Part shown: one piece after another, positions 47,131 to 55,717 of the stretch
Position numbering within the stretch: position 1 is the stretch's first letter
Layout: each line of letters starts with the position of its first letter
Assembly (NCBI RefSeq): GCF_000949475.1
Contig: NZ_JRHC01000001.1
Coordinates: 186,001 to 250,000, forward strand
Length of the DNA stretch: 64,000 nt
From: Draconibacterium sediminis
GTDB taxonomy: Bacteria > Bacteroidota > Bacteroidia > Bacteroidales > Prolixibacteraceae
Reading direction: 5' to 3'
The notes under the pieces: model-generated
Databases searched by the model: none
Told to the model about the DNA's origin: nothing
What the model saw: the letters and a program-made list of their open reading frames with translations, nothing else
Made by a program: the position numbers and the translations under genes

Positions 47131-48786
47131 TTAAAGTGGTAATGGATTTAGCCCCATAAACAGAACGGATCCGAGAATCAGCAGAATGATCAGATAATAG
47201 GCAAACGAGGGCACCGAATTGGTGCGAATTATCCTTCCTTCCGACCCGATACAACCAACAGTAGCCGACACGGCCACCACGTTGTTCACACAAATCATAT
47301 TTCCAACACCTGCTCCAATTCCCTGCATAGCCAGAATCAGAATTTGCGGTATGCCCAGCAAGGTTGCTGTTTCGAACTGGAACGAAGCAAACAGAATATT
47401 TGAAACCGTTGCTGAACCCGACATAAAAGCACCTAAAATGGCAATTAGTGGTGCAAAAACCGGGTAAGCGTGTCCCGAGATAGATGCGGTTGTACGCGCC
47501 ATTTCGGTGAGCATACTTTCCAAACCTGCGCCGTTTGTTCCCGAGTTTAGCATGATCTGCACCAAAGCAACCCCGCTGAATAAAGCTATTGCAGCTCCTT
47601 TTATTTGATTGAAAGTCATTTTCCAGGCTGCCTTTACCTCTTTCATCTTCATTTTATGAAAAACGTGGGTGAACAACGCTACCACAATAAAGGGCAGCGT
47701 GCCCGGTAAATACGCCCATTTTAAGGCATAATCAAGTTTATCTATTCCGAATAAATTATTGATTTGTATGGTTTGTGCTGCCAAAATTCCTTTTAATCCA
47801 AATTGCGGAATACGTGTCACAACCAGGATGACCGCGATGAGCAAATAAGGTGACCATGCACGAAGCAGTGACATTTTTGCTTCGCCAACAGTTCCGGTGT
47901 CGGTATTCGAAAACCAGCTTTTTGCCCACTTCGATTCGTGCGGAAAGTCCCAAGTTTTTTTAGGAACAAGAAAACCTTTTTTAGCTGCCACAATTATAAT
48001 TCCCAAACCAATAAACGATCCCACCAAACTGGGTAGTTCGGGACCGAACACCACAGCGATTAGTGCGTAAGGAACCATAAATGCCAGGCCGGCAAATAAG
48101 GCAAAAGGTGCAGCCTGCAAAGCAGGTTTAATCGATTTCTCCTTACCAAAAATCTGGGTCATAATCATTAAACCCAGCAAAGGAAGCAGCGTACCAGCCA
48201 CCACATTGGGCAATGCCACCCATTTGGTCAGCATCATTTGAAACACCGTCGGATCGGCTCCAACCTGTTGCAAATTGGTTTCGAGCGTGCTCATTGCGCC
48301 AAAAATGGGCGTTCCAACTGCGCCAAACGGAACAGGGACACTGTTAAATATCAGCGCCACGATTGCCGCAGCCAGCGGAGGGAAACCCAGTCCGACCAGC
48401 AGTGGCCCTGCCAAAGCCGCAGGAGTACCGAAACCGGCAGCGCCCTCGATAAATGCACCGAACATATAACCGATGATGATCGCCTGAATCCGGCGATCGC
48501 GGGTGATTCCCTGAAACCCGTTGTTAATGGATGCCATGGCACCCGATATTTTTAATGTATTCAGAATCAGAATGGCTCCGAATATGATGATCAGAATGTC
48601 CATTGCTTTTAAGACACCGAAAAAAGAATATGCGGTAACACTCAGAATATCGATCTTCCAATAGACCAATGCTATTAAAACAGCCAGGCCCCAGGATAAC
48701 GGAAGCGCCTTTTTTGCTCCCCAGTTAAATCCCGCCATCAATACGATTGTTACTACAATTGGTAAAAAAGCCAATAACGCGTTCAT
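47131..48786 (-). CDS. lctP: L-lactate permease family transporter
   Basis: The product, about 551 residues from the ATG at 48786 ([20 protein letters not shown]), has about twelve to fourteen membrane helices and the LctP family sequences [39 protein letters not shown], and [28 protein letters not shown] near the C-terminus. It imports lactate (and in relatives glycolate) with protons. An upstream Met at 48819 gives an unlikely [11 protein letters not shown] leader. The gene leads the operon that continues with the dehydrogenase-porin frame. Confidence 0.92.
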   Translation of the reverse strand: MNALLAFLPIVVTIVLMAGFNWGAKKALPLSWGLAVLIALVYWKIDILSVTAYSFFGVLKAMDILIIIFGAILILNTLKISGAMASINNGFQGITRDRRIQAIIIGYMFGAFIEGAAGFGTPAALAGPLLVGLGFPPLAAAIVALIFNSVPVPFGAVGTPIFGAMSTLETNLQQVGADPTVFQMMLTKWVALPNVVAGTLLPLLGLMIMTQIFGKEKSIKPALQAAPFALFAGLAFMVPYALIAVVFGPELPSLVGSFIGLGIIIVAAKKGFLVPKKTWDFPHESKWAKSWFSNTDTGTVGEAKMSLLRAWSPYLLIAVILVVTRIPQFGLKGILAAQTIQINNLFGIDKLDYALKWAYLPGTLPFIVVALFTHVFHKMKMKEVKAAWKMTFNQIKGAAIALFSGVALVQIMLNSGTNGAGLESMLTEMARTTASISGHAYPVFAPLIAILGAFMSGSATVSNILFASFQFETATLLGIPQILILAMQGIGAGVGNMICVNNVVAVSATVGCIGSEGRIIRTNSVPSFAYYLIILLILGSVLFMGLNPLPL

Positions 48787-48845
48787 AAGTTTTAGATTTA
48801 AATTAAACATCAAAGCCATCTTGGTTTACGACGACGCGACCCTTA

Positions 48846-48861
48846 GCCAATTGAAATGCCA
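48846..48861 (-). promoter_or_regulatory. Possible sigma-54 promoter for the lactate operon
   Basis: On the minus strand this reads TGGCATTTCAATTGGC. The -24 part is good, and TTG is at the right place for -12, but the conserved GC is GG at exact spacing. It lies 60 bp before the permease start. The nearby NtrC-type regulator makes it worth noting, and the mismatch keeps confidence low. Confidence 0.3.
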
Positions 48862-48975
48862 AAAAATAGAGAAGCTGATTTTTTATCGAAAATGAAAACA
48901 CTTAATATCTGGTATTCTGATCATTACGGTTTATGTTTTTTGATTTTGGGGGAGAATTGCCTACTGAATAAAAAC

Positions 48976-49085
48976 GGGCCATTTGGAACATGCGGGCCAT
49001 TTGGAACGCGATAATCGGGCGAATGTGCCATTTGGAACGGGGTGGAATTTTAAAAATAGGGACTCTTTTAATGTACATTTAGAAC
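48976..49085. repeat. GCCATTTGGAAC direct-repeat cluster (possible IS-end remnant)
   Basis: GGGCCATTTGGAAC occurs at 48976-48989 and 48994-49007, GTGCCATTTGGAAC at 49025-49038, and a weaker GTACATTTAGAAC at 49073-49085. Multiple short repeats of this kind occur at the ends of IS21-like elements. No transposase frame is nearby, so this may be a solo end. Confidence 0.55.
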
Positions 49086-49178
49086 ACAGAGGGTACCTTT
49101 TAAAAAAACCAAACTTGAAAATTCAGAAAGGAAATTGAAATAAAGTACAATTATAAGTGCCACGTTTTATGCCAAACA

Positions 49179-49211
49179 AAAAGCGCTTAAATCAATGATC
49201 TAAGCGCTTTT
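49179..49211. terminator. Strong hairpin terminator beside the tRNA fragment
   Basis: AAAAGCGCTTA (49179-49189) pairs perfectly with TAAGCGCTTTT (49201-49211). It lies immediately 3' of the tRNA-like fragment when read on the minus strand, as a native tRNA terminator would. Confidence 0.7.
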
Positions 49212-49233
49212 AATGTTTTTTGGTATTTCACCA

Positions 49234-49257
49234 AGTACCCGGGGCGGGAATCGAACC
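49234..49257 (-). other. tRNA 3'-end fragment, likely attachment site of an integrated element
   Basis: On the minus strand this reads GGTTCGATTCCCGC followed by CCCGGGTA and CT: the T-loop, the 3' half of the T-stem and the acceptor 3' strand of a tRNA. The 5' half of the T-stem does not pair (CGTGG opposite CCCGC), and no anticodon arm or D-arm follows. A short tRNA 3' end without a body is what site-specific integration leaves at the distal end of an element. The amino-acid identity cannot be told. Confidence 0.55.
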
Positions 49258-49381
49258 ACGCCCGTAATACGCTTATAATCAATGTGTTATTTTAATGCAA
49301 ATCGTGAGGTCTCGTTTTTGTCTCTCACTGGTTCATTTTCAATATTTTATCGTTTAAAAATACGAAATTGTAACCACTTCT

Positions 49382-50662
49382 TCAAATGTTGATTAATTCC
49401 CACGGATGTAGATGAAGAATACCTTCATAGTTCGAATATTTCATATCATCAAGAGAAACAACATACTTTTCATAGTTATCTTTTATCTGTAAAAGGTTGC
49501 CAAATTCCCTGTTTATAACATTTTCGTTGTTTAATAAATAGGCTACCTGAATATAAATTATCCTATCAGCCTTTTGGGCAATAAAATCAATCTCAAGATT
49601 ATTTAATACTCCAACCTGCACTTCATATCCCAAACGTTTTAGTTGCAGATAAACGTAATTTTCAAGGTTATATCCGACATCTGTCGGTAAAAATCCAAAC
49701 AAGAAATTTTTAAAAGCTAAATCATTCAGATAATATTTACAGGCACCTCCGAGTACTTGTTTCCCTCGTAAATTAAAACGATCTGCCTGATGAAAAATAA
49801 AGGCATCAGTTAAATACTGCACATAACTTGAAACAGTTTCGTAATTTGTTTTTTTCTGTTTGCTTTTAAAATAATTGATAATATTACTTATCGCTGTCAG
49901 GTTTCCGATATTTACCGCAAGGAACTTAAATAGTTCTTCCAGTAATGGTAGATCCTTAATTTTATGTCTGTCCAGTATATCGCGTAAAATGACAGTATTT
50001 TTTAAACTGGCTATGTAATTACGTTTAAGTTCTTCTGAATTAAGATGAAACAATTCAGGTAAACCTCCGGTTTTAAGATATTCAAGAAAACTTTCCTTTC
50101 CCAGAGTTAATTCCTTTACATCCAAAAATTCGGAGTAATCAAAAGGTAAAATCTCAAATTCAACATATCTACCTGATAGTAATGTTGCTAATTCTCCTGA
50201 TAATAAAGTAGAGTTTGAGCCGGAAACAAATAGCTCGTAATCCTGTGTAAAATCCTGAGAATATGAATTAACAAAGGTTTCCCAACCTTCAATGTTTTGC
50301 ACTTCATCAAGAAATATATAGATTTTTCCTTCTACCTGAAGTTGTGCTCGATAAAAGGAAAACAATTCATCTAAGTCAGTAGCTTCTTGTATTTCATCAA
50401 ATGCAATAAATTCCTTATTCAAAAAGAACAAATTCTTTGGATCAACATTCTTATTCGTAATAAGATAATTCATTATTTGTCGTAATAGATAACTCTTTCC
50501 GGATCGACGTTGACCTACCAGTACTTTTACTAAACGAGTATCCAAAAATCCAGTTATTTTTTCAAGATATTGCTTACGCTCATAACCGATCTGTATTGTT
50601 TGTCCTTCCCAGGCATTATATCTTTTTGTTTTCTCAAATACATTTGCAATTTTTTCAGCCAT
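49382..50662 (-). CDS. AAA+ ATPase with DUF4143 domain
   Basis: The 426-residue protein has an AAA_14-type ATPase core with Walker A VGQRRSGKSYLLRQ, Walker B IYIFLDEVQNIEGWE and sensor-like LFVSGSNSTLLSGELATLLSGRY. The C-terminal DUF4143 region (about 210-400) includes TGGLPELFHL and a restriction-nuclease-like end GVLNNLEIDFIAQK. These proteins are common in Bacteroidota and archaea. Their role is unknown, and some are suspected of defence or regulatory roles. It is the first gene of the island next to the tRNA fragment. Paired palindromes lie directly upstream. Confidence 0.85.
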   Translation of the reverse strand: MAEKIANVFEKTKRYNAWEGQTIQIGYERKQYLEKITGFLDTRLVKVLVGQRRSGKSYLLRQIMNYLITNKNVDPKNLFFLNKEFIAFDEIQEATDLDELFSFYRAQLQVEGKIYIFLDEVQNIEGWETFVNSYSQDFTQDYELFVSGSNSTLLSGELATLLSGRYVEFEILPFDYSEFLDVKELTLGKESFLEYLKTGGLPELFHLNSEELKRNYIASLKNTVILRDILDRHKIKDLPLLEELFKFLAVNIGNLTAISNIINYFKSKQKKTNYETVSSYVQYLTDAFIFHQADRFNLRGKQVLGGACKYYLNDLAFKNFLFGFLPTDVGYNLENYVYLQLKRLGYEVQVGVLNNLEIDFIAQKADRIIYIQVAYLLNNENVINREFGNLLQIKDNYEKYVVSLDDMKYSNYEGILHLHPWELINI

Positions 50663-50692
50663 ATTTGAATTTATTTTTATTTGATATATTTT

Positions 50693-50747
50693 TTCAAATA
50701 TATTTGAATATTTTCAAATTGTTTAGATATTTTCAAATATATTTGAA
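50693..50747. promoter_or_regulatory. Twin TTCAAATATATTTGAA palindromes upstream of the ATPase gene
   Basis: Two identical perfect 16-bp palindromes, at 50693-50708 and 50732-50747, are centred 39 bp apart. Half-sites TTCAAATT (50712-50719) and ATATTTGAAT (50671-50680) lie around them. The nearest palindrome is 31 bp before the ATPase start codon. The set looks like an operator region, possibly autoregulatory. Confidence 0.5.
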
Positions 50748-51351
50748 TTATTGTTGTGAAATTATATCTATGTGACCTAATCTGTCTATTCAATTCGACA
50801 CATTAGCAATGTTTTTGTCGATCACAATCGACACTTTTAATGAAGCATGAGCTATAAAATACACATTTATAGCCCAACATAATCTAAATTGTGAGCTATA
50901 CAAACAATTTCGAGATTGTAAGTCAACTCCATATATTACCGTTTTACTCTTCCGAAACACACTTTTTCGAACGACTTTTCGTGAGTTGACACATTTTTTC
51001 GAACGACTTTTGGTGCCAATTAAAAGAAAAATACTCCCATCTTCATTCATTTCCAAAGGCTATCCTTAATCCCAAATCGTAAACACCGGCTCTTTCCAAT
51101 TCAGGCATTAGGCAAAAGAAGGCGGAATAAATGGACTGAAAGATTGCGCCGGAGGACAGTAAATTGGCAAGTGTTTTTCCAATACTTTGATGTCAAGTCT
51201 CCTTTCGAAGTATGAGAAAGGTGTCTTGGCAGCAAAGAATACAAACAATTTCAAAACTCTTGTCAATTTGCTGGCTGCGTTTATGCCGTAAGCTTTTGAC
51301 GGTTGACTGAATTGAAATCAATTTGTTGAAGATTTGGGAAAACCTTATGAC
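50748..51351. other. Repeat-rich non-coding region (candidate replication, transfer or control region)
   Basis: No convincing gene is visible over about 600 bp. Inverted repeats occur at 50817-50832 (GTCGAT-CACA-ATCGAC) and 50851-50873 (GCTATAAA...TTTATAGC). A 17-bp direct repeat, TTTTTCGAACGACTTTT, occurs at 50963-50979 and 50995-51011, exactly 32 bp apart. The rest (51060-51350) has no recognisable feature. Confidence 0.45.
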
Positions 51352-52251
51352 CTACATCCGGTACCCTCTGTTCTTTTTCTTTATGGGCTTTATGCGTTGA
51401 TAGGTTTCCTTTCTACTTTGTCTTCTTTCATCTTTCTCTGCCTCAAGCAGACCTTCTTTTATCAACTGATAAAAAGCCTGATCCAGTGATGGATTATCAA
51501 TAACAGCAAAATATTCCTGCCTCTTATTCTCATCCAGCTTGTACTTAATCTTTGAATAGCTGAATTGCCTGTCAATTTTGGAACCGTTAAATTTTAAATC
51601 ATTTTTAGTAAACGAAATCCCCTGAACAACATTTGTATTTCCCCTGCATTTGTAGTTTACTGTTATCCCCTCTTTGTTTAGTTTAGCTTCCAGTTCGTCC
51701 ATATCTTTACATTTGGGCACAAGCTCTTTCAGGCAGCTATAAATCTCATATTTTGTTTTGTCCGGTTCTTTTAGCCGGTGAACGTTTACATTTTCCTTTC
51801 CTTTGGCAAAATACAAGTCATTCTCTCGTGTAAGTTCTTTACAGATCTTTTCACTACGGTAACGATCGTTTTTATTGGATATCGTTTTCCCAAGATTGTT
51901 GACTCTGTTAAACACAATATGAATATGAGGATGCTCCTTATCGTAATGCCGGGCGATGATAAACTGGGTATTTACAATTCCCATTCTGTTTAGATAATCA
52001 TCTGCAATCTTTAGAAGAAACTCATTATTCAACTTTGCTTTATCCTGAACAGAGAAATCCAGGGAAATATGACCTACCGGTTTGCTGACCCGCGAATTGA
52101 GTTCTGTTTGAGCAACAAAACTTTTTGTAATCGAATTCGTGTTTTTCAAACGTACGCCCTCTCCCATTAACAATTCAGCTGCTTTCTTTGGAGCAAGGAT
52201 ATAATTTACTGCCCCGGCGAAGTCTCCACCTGTTGTAATCTTGGCAATCAT
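51352..52251 (-). CDS. Relaxase / mobilization nuclease (MobA-like)
   Basis: The 299-residue protein starts MIAKITTGGDFAGAVNYIL, typical of Bacteroidota MobP-type relaxases. It has motif I Tyr in VNYIL, motif III with the HUH-like EHPHIHIVFNRV (about 107-118) and a basic C-terminus (RRQSRKETYQRIKPIKKKN). It nicks one strand at oriT and pilots it during conjugal mobilization. At about 300 residues it is close to the short relaxases of mobilizable elements. It overlaps the mobC stop by four bases. Confidence 0.88.
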   Translation of the reverse strand: MIAKITTGGDFAGAVNYILAPKKAAELLMGEGVRLKNTNSITKSFVAQTELNSRVSKPVGHISLDFSVQDKAKLNNEFLLKIADDYLNRMGIVNTQFIIARHYDKEHPHIHIVFNRVNNLGKTISNKNDRYRSEKICKELTRENDLYFAKGKENVNVHRLKEPDKTKYEIYSCLKELVPKCKDMDELEAKLNKEGITVNYKCRGNTNVVQGISFTKNDLKFNGSKIDRQFSYSKIKYKLDENKRQEYFAVIDNPSLDQAFYQLIKEGLLEAEKDERRQSRKETYQRIKPIKKKNRGYRM

Positions 52252-52592
52252 AACATCTTGTTTATGATTCGGTCAATTTTACGTGCAAGAAACAGGTATT
52301 CGCTACGAATATGATCGTAACCCAGGGCATTGGCTTTTCGTGCAATCTGATTGAGGTTATTGGCCATTCCTGAAAGTTTTCTTATCTCAGCATTAAGTTC
52401 GGGTGTTAAGCGTTGAACAACTGTTGTATTCATTATTGACTGCCTGATAAACTCACTTTGTGTAATTCCGGCTTCTGTTGATTTGCCAATTAGGGAGTAA
52501 TATTCTACGGTCGACATTTTTACCGTTACCTTATATTTCATCTTCTCACCATCCAATTTTCGAGGACGTCCACCTTTGTTAAATTGCACCAT
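52248..52592 (-). CDS. mobC: MobC-like relaxosome protein
   Basis: The 114-residue protein begins MVQFNKGGRPRKLDGEKMKYKVTVKMS, the usual MobC leader. A ribbon-helix-helix-like TKVEYYSL-type region with SEFIRQSIMN follows, then the MobC signature ELNAEIRKLSGMANNLNQIARKAN. It helps the relaxase at oriT. Its end overlaps the relaxase start (ATGA), so both are translated from one transcript. Confidence 0.88.
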   Translation of the reverse strand: MVQFNKGGRPRKLDGEKMKYKVTVKMSTVEYYSLIGKSTEAGITQSEFIRQSIMNTTVVQRLTPELNAEIRKLSGMANNLNQIARKANALGYDHIRSEYLFLARKIDRIINKML

Positions 52593-52634
52593 TTTTTATT
52601 ACCATTTTTTAGACCAACGGGATGCTAAATAGGA

Positions 52635-52653
52635 GTTTTGGTCTTACCAAAAC
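52635..52653. other. Candidate oriT hairpin upstream of mobC
   Basis: GTTTTGGT-CTT-ACCAAAAC is a perfect 8-bp inverted repeat with a 3-bp loop, 43 bp upstream of the mobC start. Nic sites of MobC/MobA systems usually lie next to such a repeat just before mobC. The adjacent TAAACTTGCTATCC would hold the nick. This is inferred from position. Confidence 0.45.
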
Positions 52654-52800
52654 ATAAACTTGCTATCCTACCTCGAAAGGGTCTTTTTATGGAAATAAAG
52701 TTAGGTAACAGAACAGAAAAAGAAAACAGCAAATAAGCTCAATATCAACCAAATAAAATGTATTTAATCTCTTTACATACTAGTTACCAATAATATTGAA

Positions 52801-52935
52801 ATGAATAAACTACTACAAATAAAGTTTGGCAAATTCTTAATGATTCATTTGGCGGTGATAATTTTCTCGACACTAATTTCTATTTTATGGACAAAGCTTG
52901 TTAGCCTTACCTATAATCCCTTCGCTTCCCCCTGA
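52801..52935 (+). CDS. Possible 44-residue membrane peptide
   Basis: The frame encodes MNKLLQIKFGKFLMIHLAVI, then IFSTLISILWTKLVSLTYNPFASP, with a single hydrophobic helix. It lies in the 420-bp gap between the mob genes and the LuxR regulator. No strong ribosome-binding site is visible, and no family is recognised, so it may be chance. The gap also holds a small CCTCG-TT-CGAGG hairpin at 52936-52947. Confidence 0.25.
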   Translation: MNKLLQIKFGKFLMIHLAVIIFSTLISILWTKLVSLTYNPFASP

Positions 52936-53012
52936 CCTCGTTCGAGGCAAACAAAAAATGCTGATTCAAATTCGTGAATACGAATTGTGCAGATTTTTAC
53001 TAATTTGCATTA

Positions 53013-55664
53013 ATGCTTAAAACAAAACTAAATAAACCAAATCCGACTTCTAAATTAATCCTTAGAAAGGAACTAATTGATATACTGGAAAATGGCAAAG
53101 AAAAAAAACTGACCTTAATTTCAGCACCTGCAGGATACGGAAAAAGCACAGCACTAAGTCAATGGATTGACAATGGGAAATTGCCATATGTATGGTATTC
53201 GCTTGACAAATCAGACAATGACATAACTAATTTCTTACAATATACAATTACAGGTATTCAGTCGGTTTATAACAACATTGGAACAGAAGCGTTAAAACTG
53301 ATGGAATCCAATGGCAATCCTACTTTTGAAACCATTGCCTCGCATCTTATCAACGATCTGTACGAGATACAGGAGCATTTCTACATCATATTCGACGACT
53401 ATCATTTAATTGAAAACCAGCAAATCAACCAGCTTATTTCTTTCTTGCTTCATAAGCTGCCCGACAATATCCATATCGTACTCATTACCCGTTCAGACCC
53501 TTCAATTCCTTTAGCTCGCTTAAGAAGTCAGCAGTTGGTTACAGATATCCGCTTATCCGATTTATGTTTTAATGCAAACAACATCTATGATTTCTTTAAA
53601 AAAAGTTTAAATATTAGTTTGACTATTGAAGATGCCAAAAATCTGGAATCAAAAACAGAAGGATGGATTGCAGGACTTCAACTAACGGCTTTATCCTTAC
53701 AGGGTAAAGAAGATATTAGCGAATTTGTTCAAAAACTCAAAGGTGATAATCGGTATATAGTGGATTATCTGATTGAGGAAGTTCTTCAACAACAATCCCA
53801 GGAGTTAAGGGAGTTTCTTTTATGTACCTCTGTATTAAGCCAGTTTAATGCATCTCTTTGCAATCATGTGCTTAATATCAATAATGGACAGGAAATAATT
53901 GAACTTTTTGAAAGAAATAACATGTTCATTATTCCTTTAGACAATGAAAGGAACTGGTTCCGCTACCATCATCTGTTTGCCAGTTTGCTTCAGCATCGGC
54001 TAAAAGTACAATTGAAGGATAGGATACCTGAACTTCATGCCAATGCCAGTCAATGGTTTGAAAATAATGATCAACTCGTTTTTGCCTTGGAGCATGCAAT
54101 TGCCGCTGGAAATAAAATCAAGGCATTAAATCATTTTGCCAATGTTATTGATCACCTGTGGAAAACTTCACAATATCAAACTATACTCCAATTTGGTGGA
54201 ATGTTTACGCACGAGGAGTTAATTAAAAACGTAAATCTTTGTCTAAACTACTTTTGGATTTTATTTCAGTCGGGGTACATCGAGCAGGCCGCAAGTTTAA
54301 TATATCTGCTGCAAAACCACACCACCAACAAGGCCGAATTAGCAATGGTCCATGTTTGTATAAATAATCTTAAGGTATTAACCGGCGATATTGAATCTGT
54401 ATTTACATATTCTGAATTAGAACTCCAGCATATTAAGGAAGATGTTGACTATTGGAATATACTTGCTTTTCTGTCTCTGGGAGAAATTCATCGTCTTAGA
54501 TTTGAGTTAACCACAAGTTATCATTCTTTTGATCAGGCAGCAAAGAGAGCTGCAGTGCCTCAACTTATCTATTTTGAAATGGTAAACCGGATCAGATCTT
54601 CTTTCGTATTATGGACACTGGGAGATTTTTTAGGGGGCTATATAGAAAGTCAGGATCTGCTTGACAAATTGAACGCGTCTGGCGCAAATAATAGTTTTAG
54701 TATTGATCTCTTATCTTCAATTTTGTACTGTAAAGTTGGAAATTTTCTGATACATACTAATCAAATTGAAGAAGGGCTTCAAAAAAGCATTCGTGGCTAC
54801 GACTTATCAAAAAAATCAACGAACCAACTTTTTATTACAAGTTGTACCTATCTGCTCGCAGAAGCATATTATTTGGCAGGAGAATATAACAAGGCGATTA
54901 ACGTTGTCGAAGAACTGGATGCCATACCTTACAAACAGGTTGCGAAATACCTAAGTGAACTGGCGGATTCGTTAAAGTGCAAATTGTACCTTTTAACCAA
55001 TAAACAAGATAAGCTTAAACCACTTTTTGAAAAGGATATTAAAGCAGATAAAAACCATGCCTTCGAATACATTCTATTTAGTATTAGCAGGGCACGGTAT
55101 CAAATTGAACAAGGAAAAATCAAGGATGCTTTAGATATGTTACAGGAAGTTGCAGAAGAGCTAAAGGCTGAGAAGGGCTACGGATTACTTGCCGAGGTTG
55201 AGATTCTTCAGGCGAAGGCTCATTCCCTGATTCATATAGAGGATGAAGCTATCGATTATCTGTTACAGGCAATCCTAAAAACACAAAGTGCCGGCTTAAT
55301 CCGAATTTATATTCTTGAAGGTGCTGAAATAGAAATCAACCTAAAAAAAATCAAACAATTAATAAGCACCAAAGCCAACACTCAGTTTAACAAAGTTGAT
55401 GTTGAGTACATAAACAAACTATTGCGTGTGTTTGAAAAAGAAAAAACGGTGTCTCCCATAATTTTAGAAGATTCATTGAGCAGCCGGGAACTGGACACAT
55501 TAAAACTTATTGCTGAAAACCTTACAAACCAGGAAATTGCAGATGCTCTCTATATTTCAATTACAACAGTAAAAACACATGTAAGAAATATTCTGCTCAA
55601 ACTTGAAGCAAAAAACAGGAACGAAGCTGTTTCAATAGCGAAAGAAAAAGGGCTGTTGCACTAA
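53013..55664 (+). CDS. MalT-like LuxR-family transcriptional regulator
   Basis: The 883-residue regulator has a STAND-type NTPase at the N-terminus (Walker A APAGYGKST at 38-46, Walker B FYIIFDDYHLI, sensor HIVLITRSDPSIPLARLR). A long helical-repeat (TPR-like) region follows from about 340 to 790. A C-terminal LuxR HTH (SSRELDTLKLIAENLTNQEIADALYISITTVKTHVRNILLKL) is complete. MalT-type proteins activate genes after binding a small ligand and ATP. It is directly upstream of the plus-strand island genes and could control them, which is inference. Confidence 0.9.
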   Translation: MLKTKLNKPNPTSKLILRKELIDILENGKEKKLTLISAPAGYGKSTALSQWIDNGKLPYVWYSLDKSDNDITNFLQYTITGIQSVYNNIGTEALKLMESNGNPTFETIASHLINDLYEIQEHFYIIFDDYHLIENQQINQLISFLLHKLPDNIHIVLITRSDPSIPLARLRSQQLVTDIRLSDLCFNANNIYDFFKKSLNISLTIEDAKNLESKTEGWIAGLQLTALSLQGKEDISEFVQKLKGDNRYIVDYLIEEVLQQQSQELREFLLCTSVLSQFNASLCNHVLNINNGQEIIELFERNNMFIIPLDNERNWFRYHHLFASLLQHRLKVQLKDRIPELHANASQWFENNDQLVFALEHAIAAGNKIKALNHFANVIDHLWKTSQYQTILQFGGMFTHEELIKNVNLCLNYFWILFQSGYIEQAASLIYLLQNHTTNKAELAMVHVCINNLKVLTGDIESVFTYSELELQHIKEDVDYWNILAFLSLGEIHRLRFELTTSYHSFDQAAKRAAVPQLIYFEMVNRIRSSFVLWTLGDFLGGYIESQDLLDKLNASGANNSFSIDLLSSILYCKVGNFLIHTNQIEEGLQKSIRGYDLSKKSTNQLFITSCTYLLAEAYYLAGEYNKAINVVEELDAIPYKQVAKYLSELADSLKCKLYLLTNKQDKLKPLFEKDIKADKNHAFEYILFSISRARYQIEQGKIKDALDMLQEVAEELKAEKGYGLLAEVEILQAKAHSLIHIEDEAIDYLLQAILKTQSAGLIRIYILEGAEIEINLKKIKQLISTKANTQFNKVDVEYINKLLRVFEKEKTVSPIILEDSLSSRELDTLKLIAENLTNQEIADALYISITTVKTHVRNILLKLEAKNRNEAVSIAKEKGLLH

Positions 55665-55680
55665 AACACTATTGCCTGTT

Positions 55681-55717
55681 AAATCATCCCCCTAAATCAT
55701 CCTTAGGGATGATTTTT
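55681..55717 (+). terminator. AAATCATCC terminator module, copy 1
   Basis: AAATCATCC at 55681 and again at 55694 is followed by GGATGATTT (55707-55715) and a T-run. The second and third arms form a 9-bp hairpin. It ends the MalT-like gene. The same direct-plus-inverted layout with identical 4-bp spacers recurs at 56885 and 59986. Confidence 0.7.

Larger units (their letters stand above)
48787..49381. other. Non-coding junction region between the lactate module and the island
   Basis: About 595 bp hold no believable gene. In order they contain a possible sigma-54 site (48846-48861), a cluster of GCCATTTGGAAC repeats (48976-49085), a strong hairpin (49179-49211) and a tRNA 3'-end fragment (49234-49257). 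The region after the fragment contains GTGAG...CTCAC near 49305-49329. Confidence 0.6.

Noticed and set aside
48976-49085. CRISPR array
   Set aside because: The repeats are only 12-14 bp, their spacing is irregular (18, 31 and 48 bp) and no cas gene is present.
49234-49330. Complete tRNA gene
   Set aside because: Only the T-loop and acceptor end match. The 5' T-stem does not pair, and no anticodon or D-arm is found in the following bases.
50790-51056. 88-residue minus-strand frame in the island
   Set aside because: It is built mostly from the direct repeats and hairpins of the non-coding region and shows no recognisable domain or composition of a real protein.
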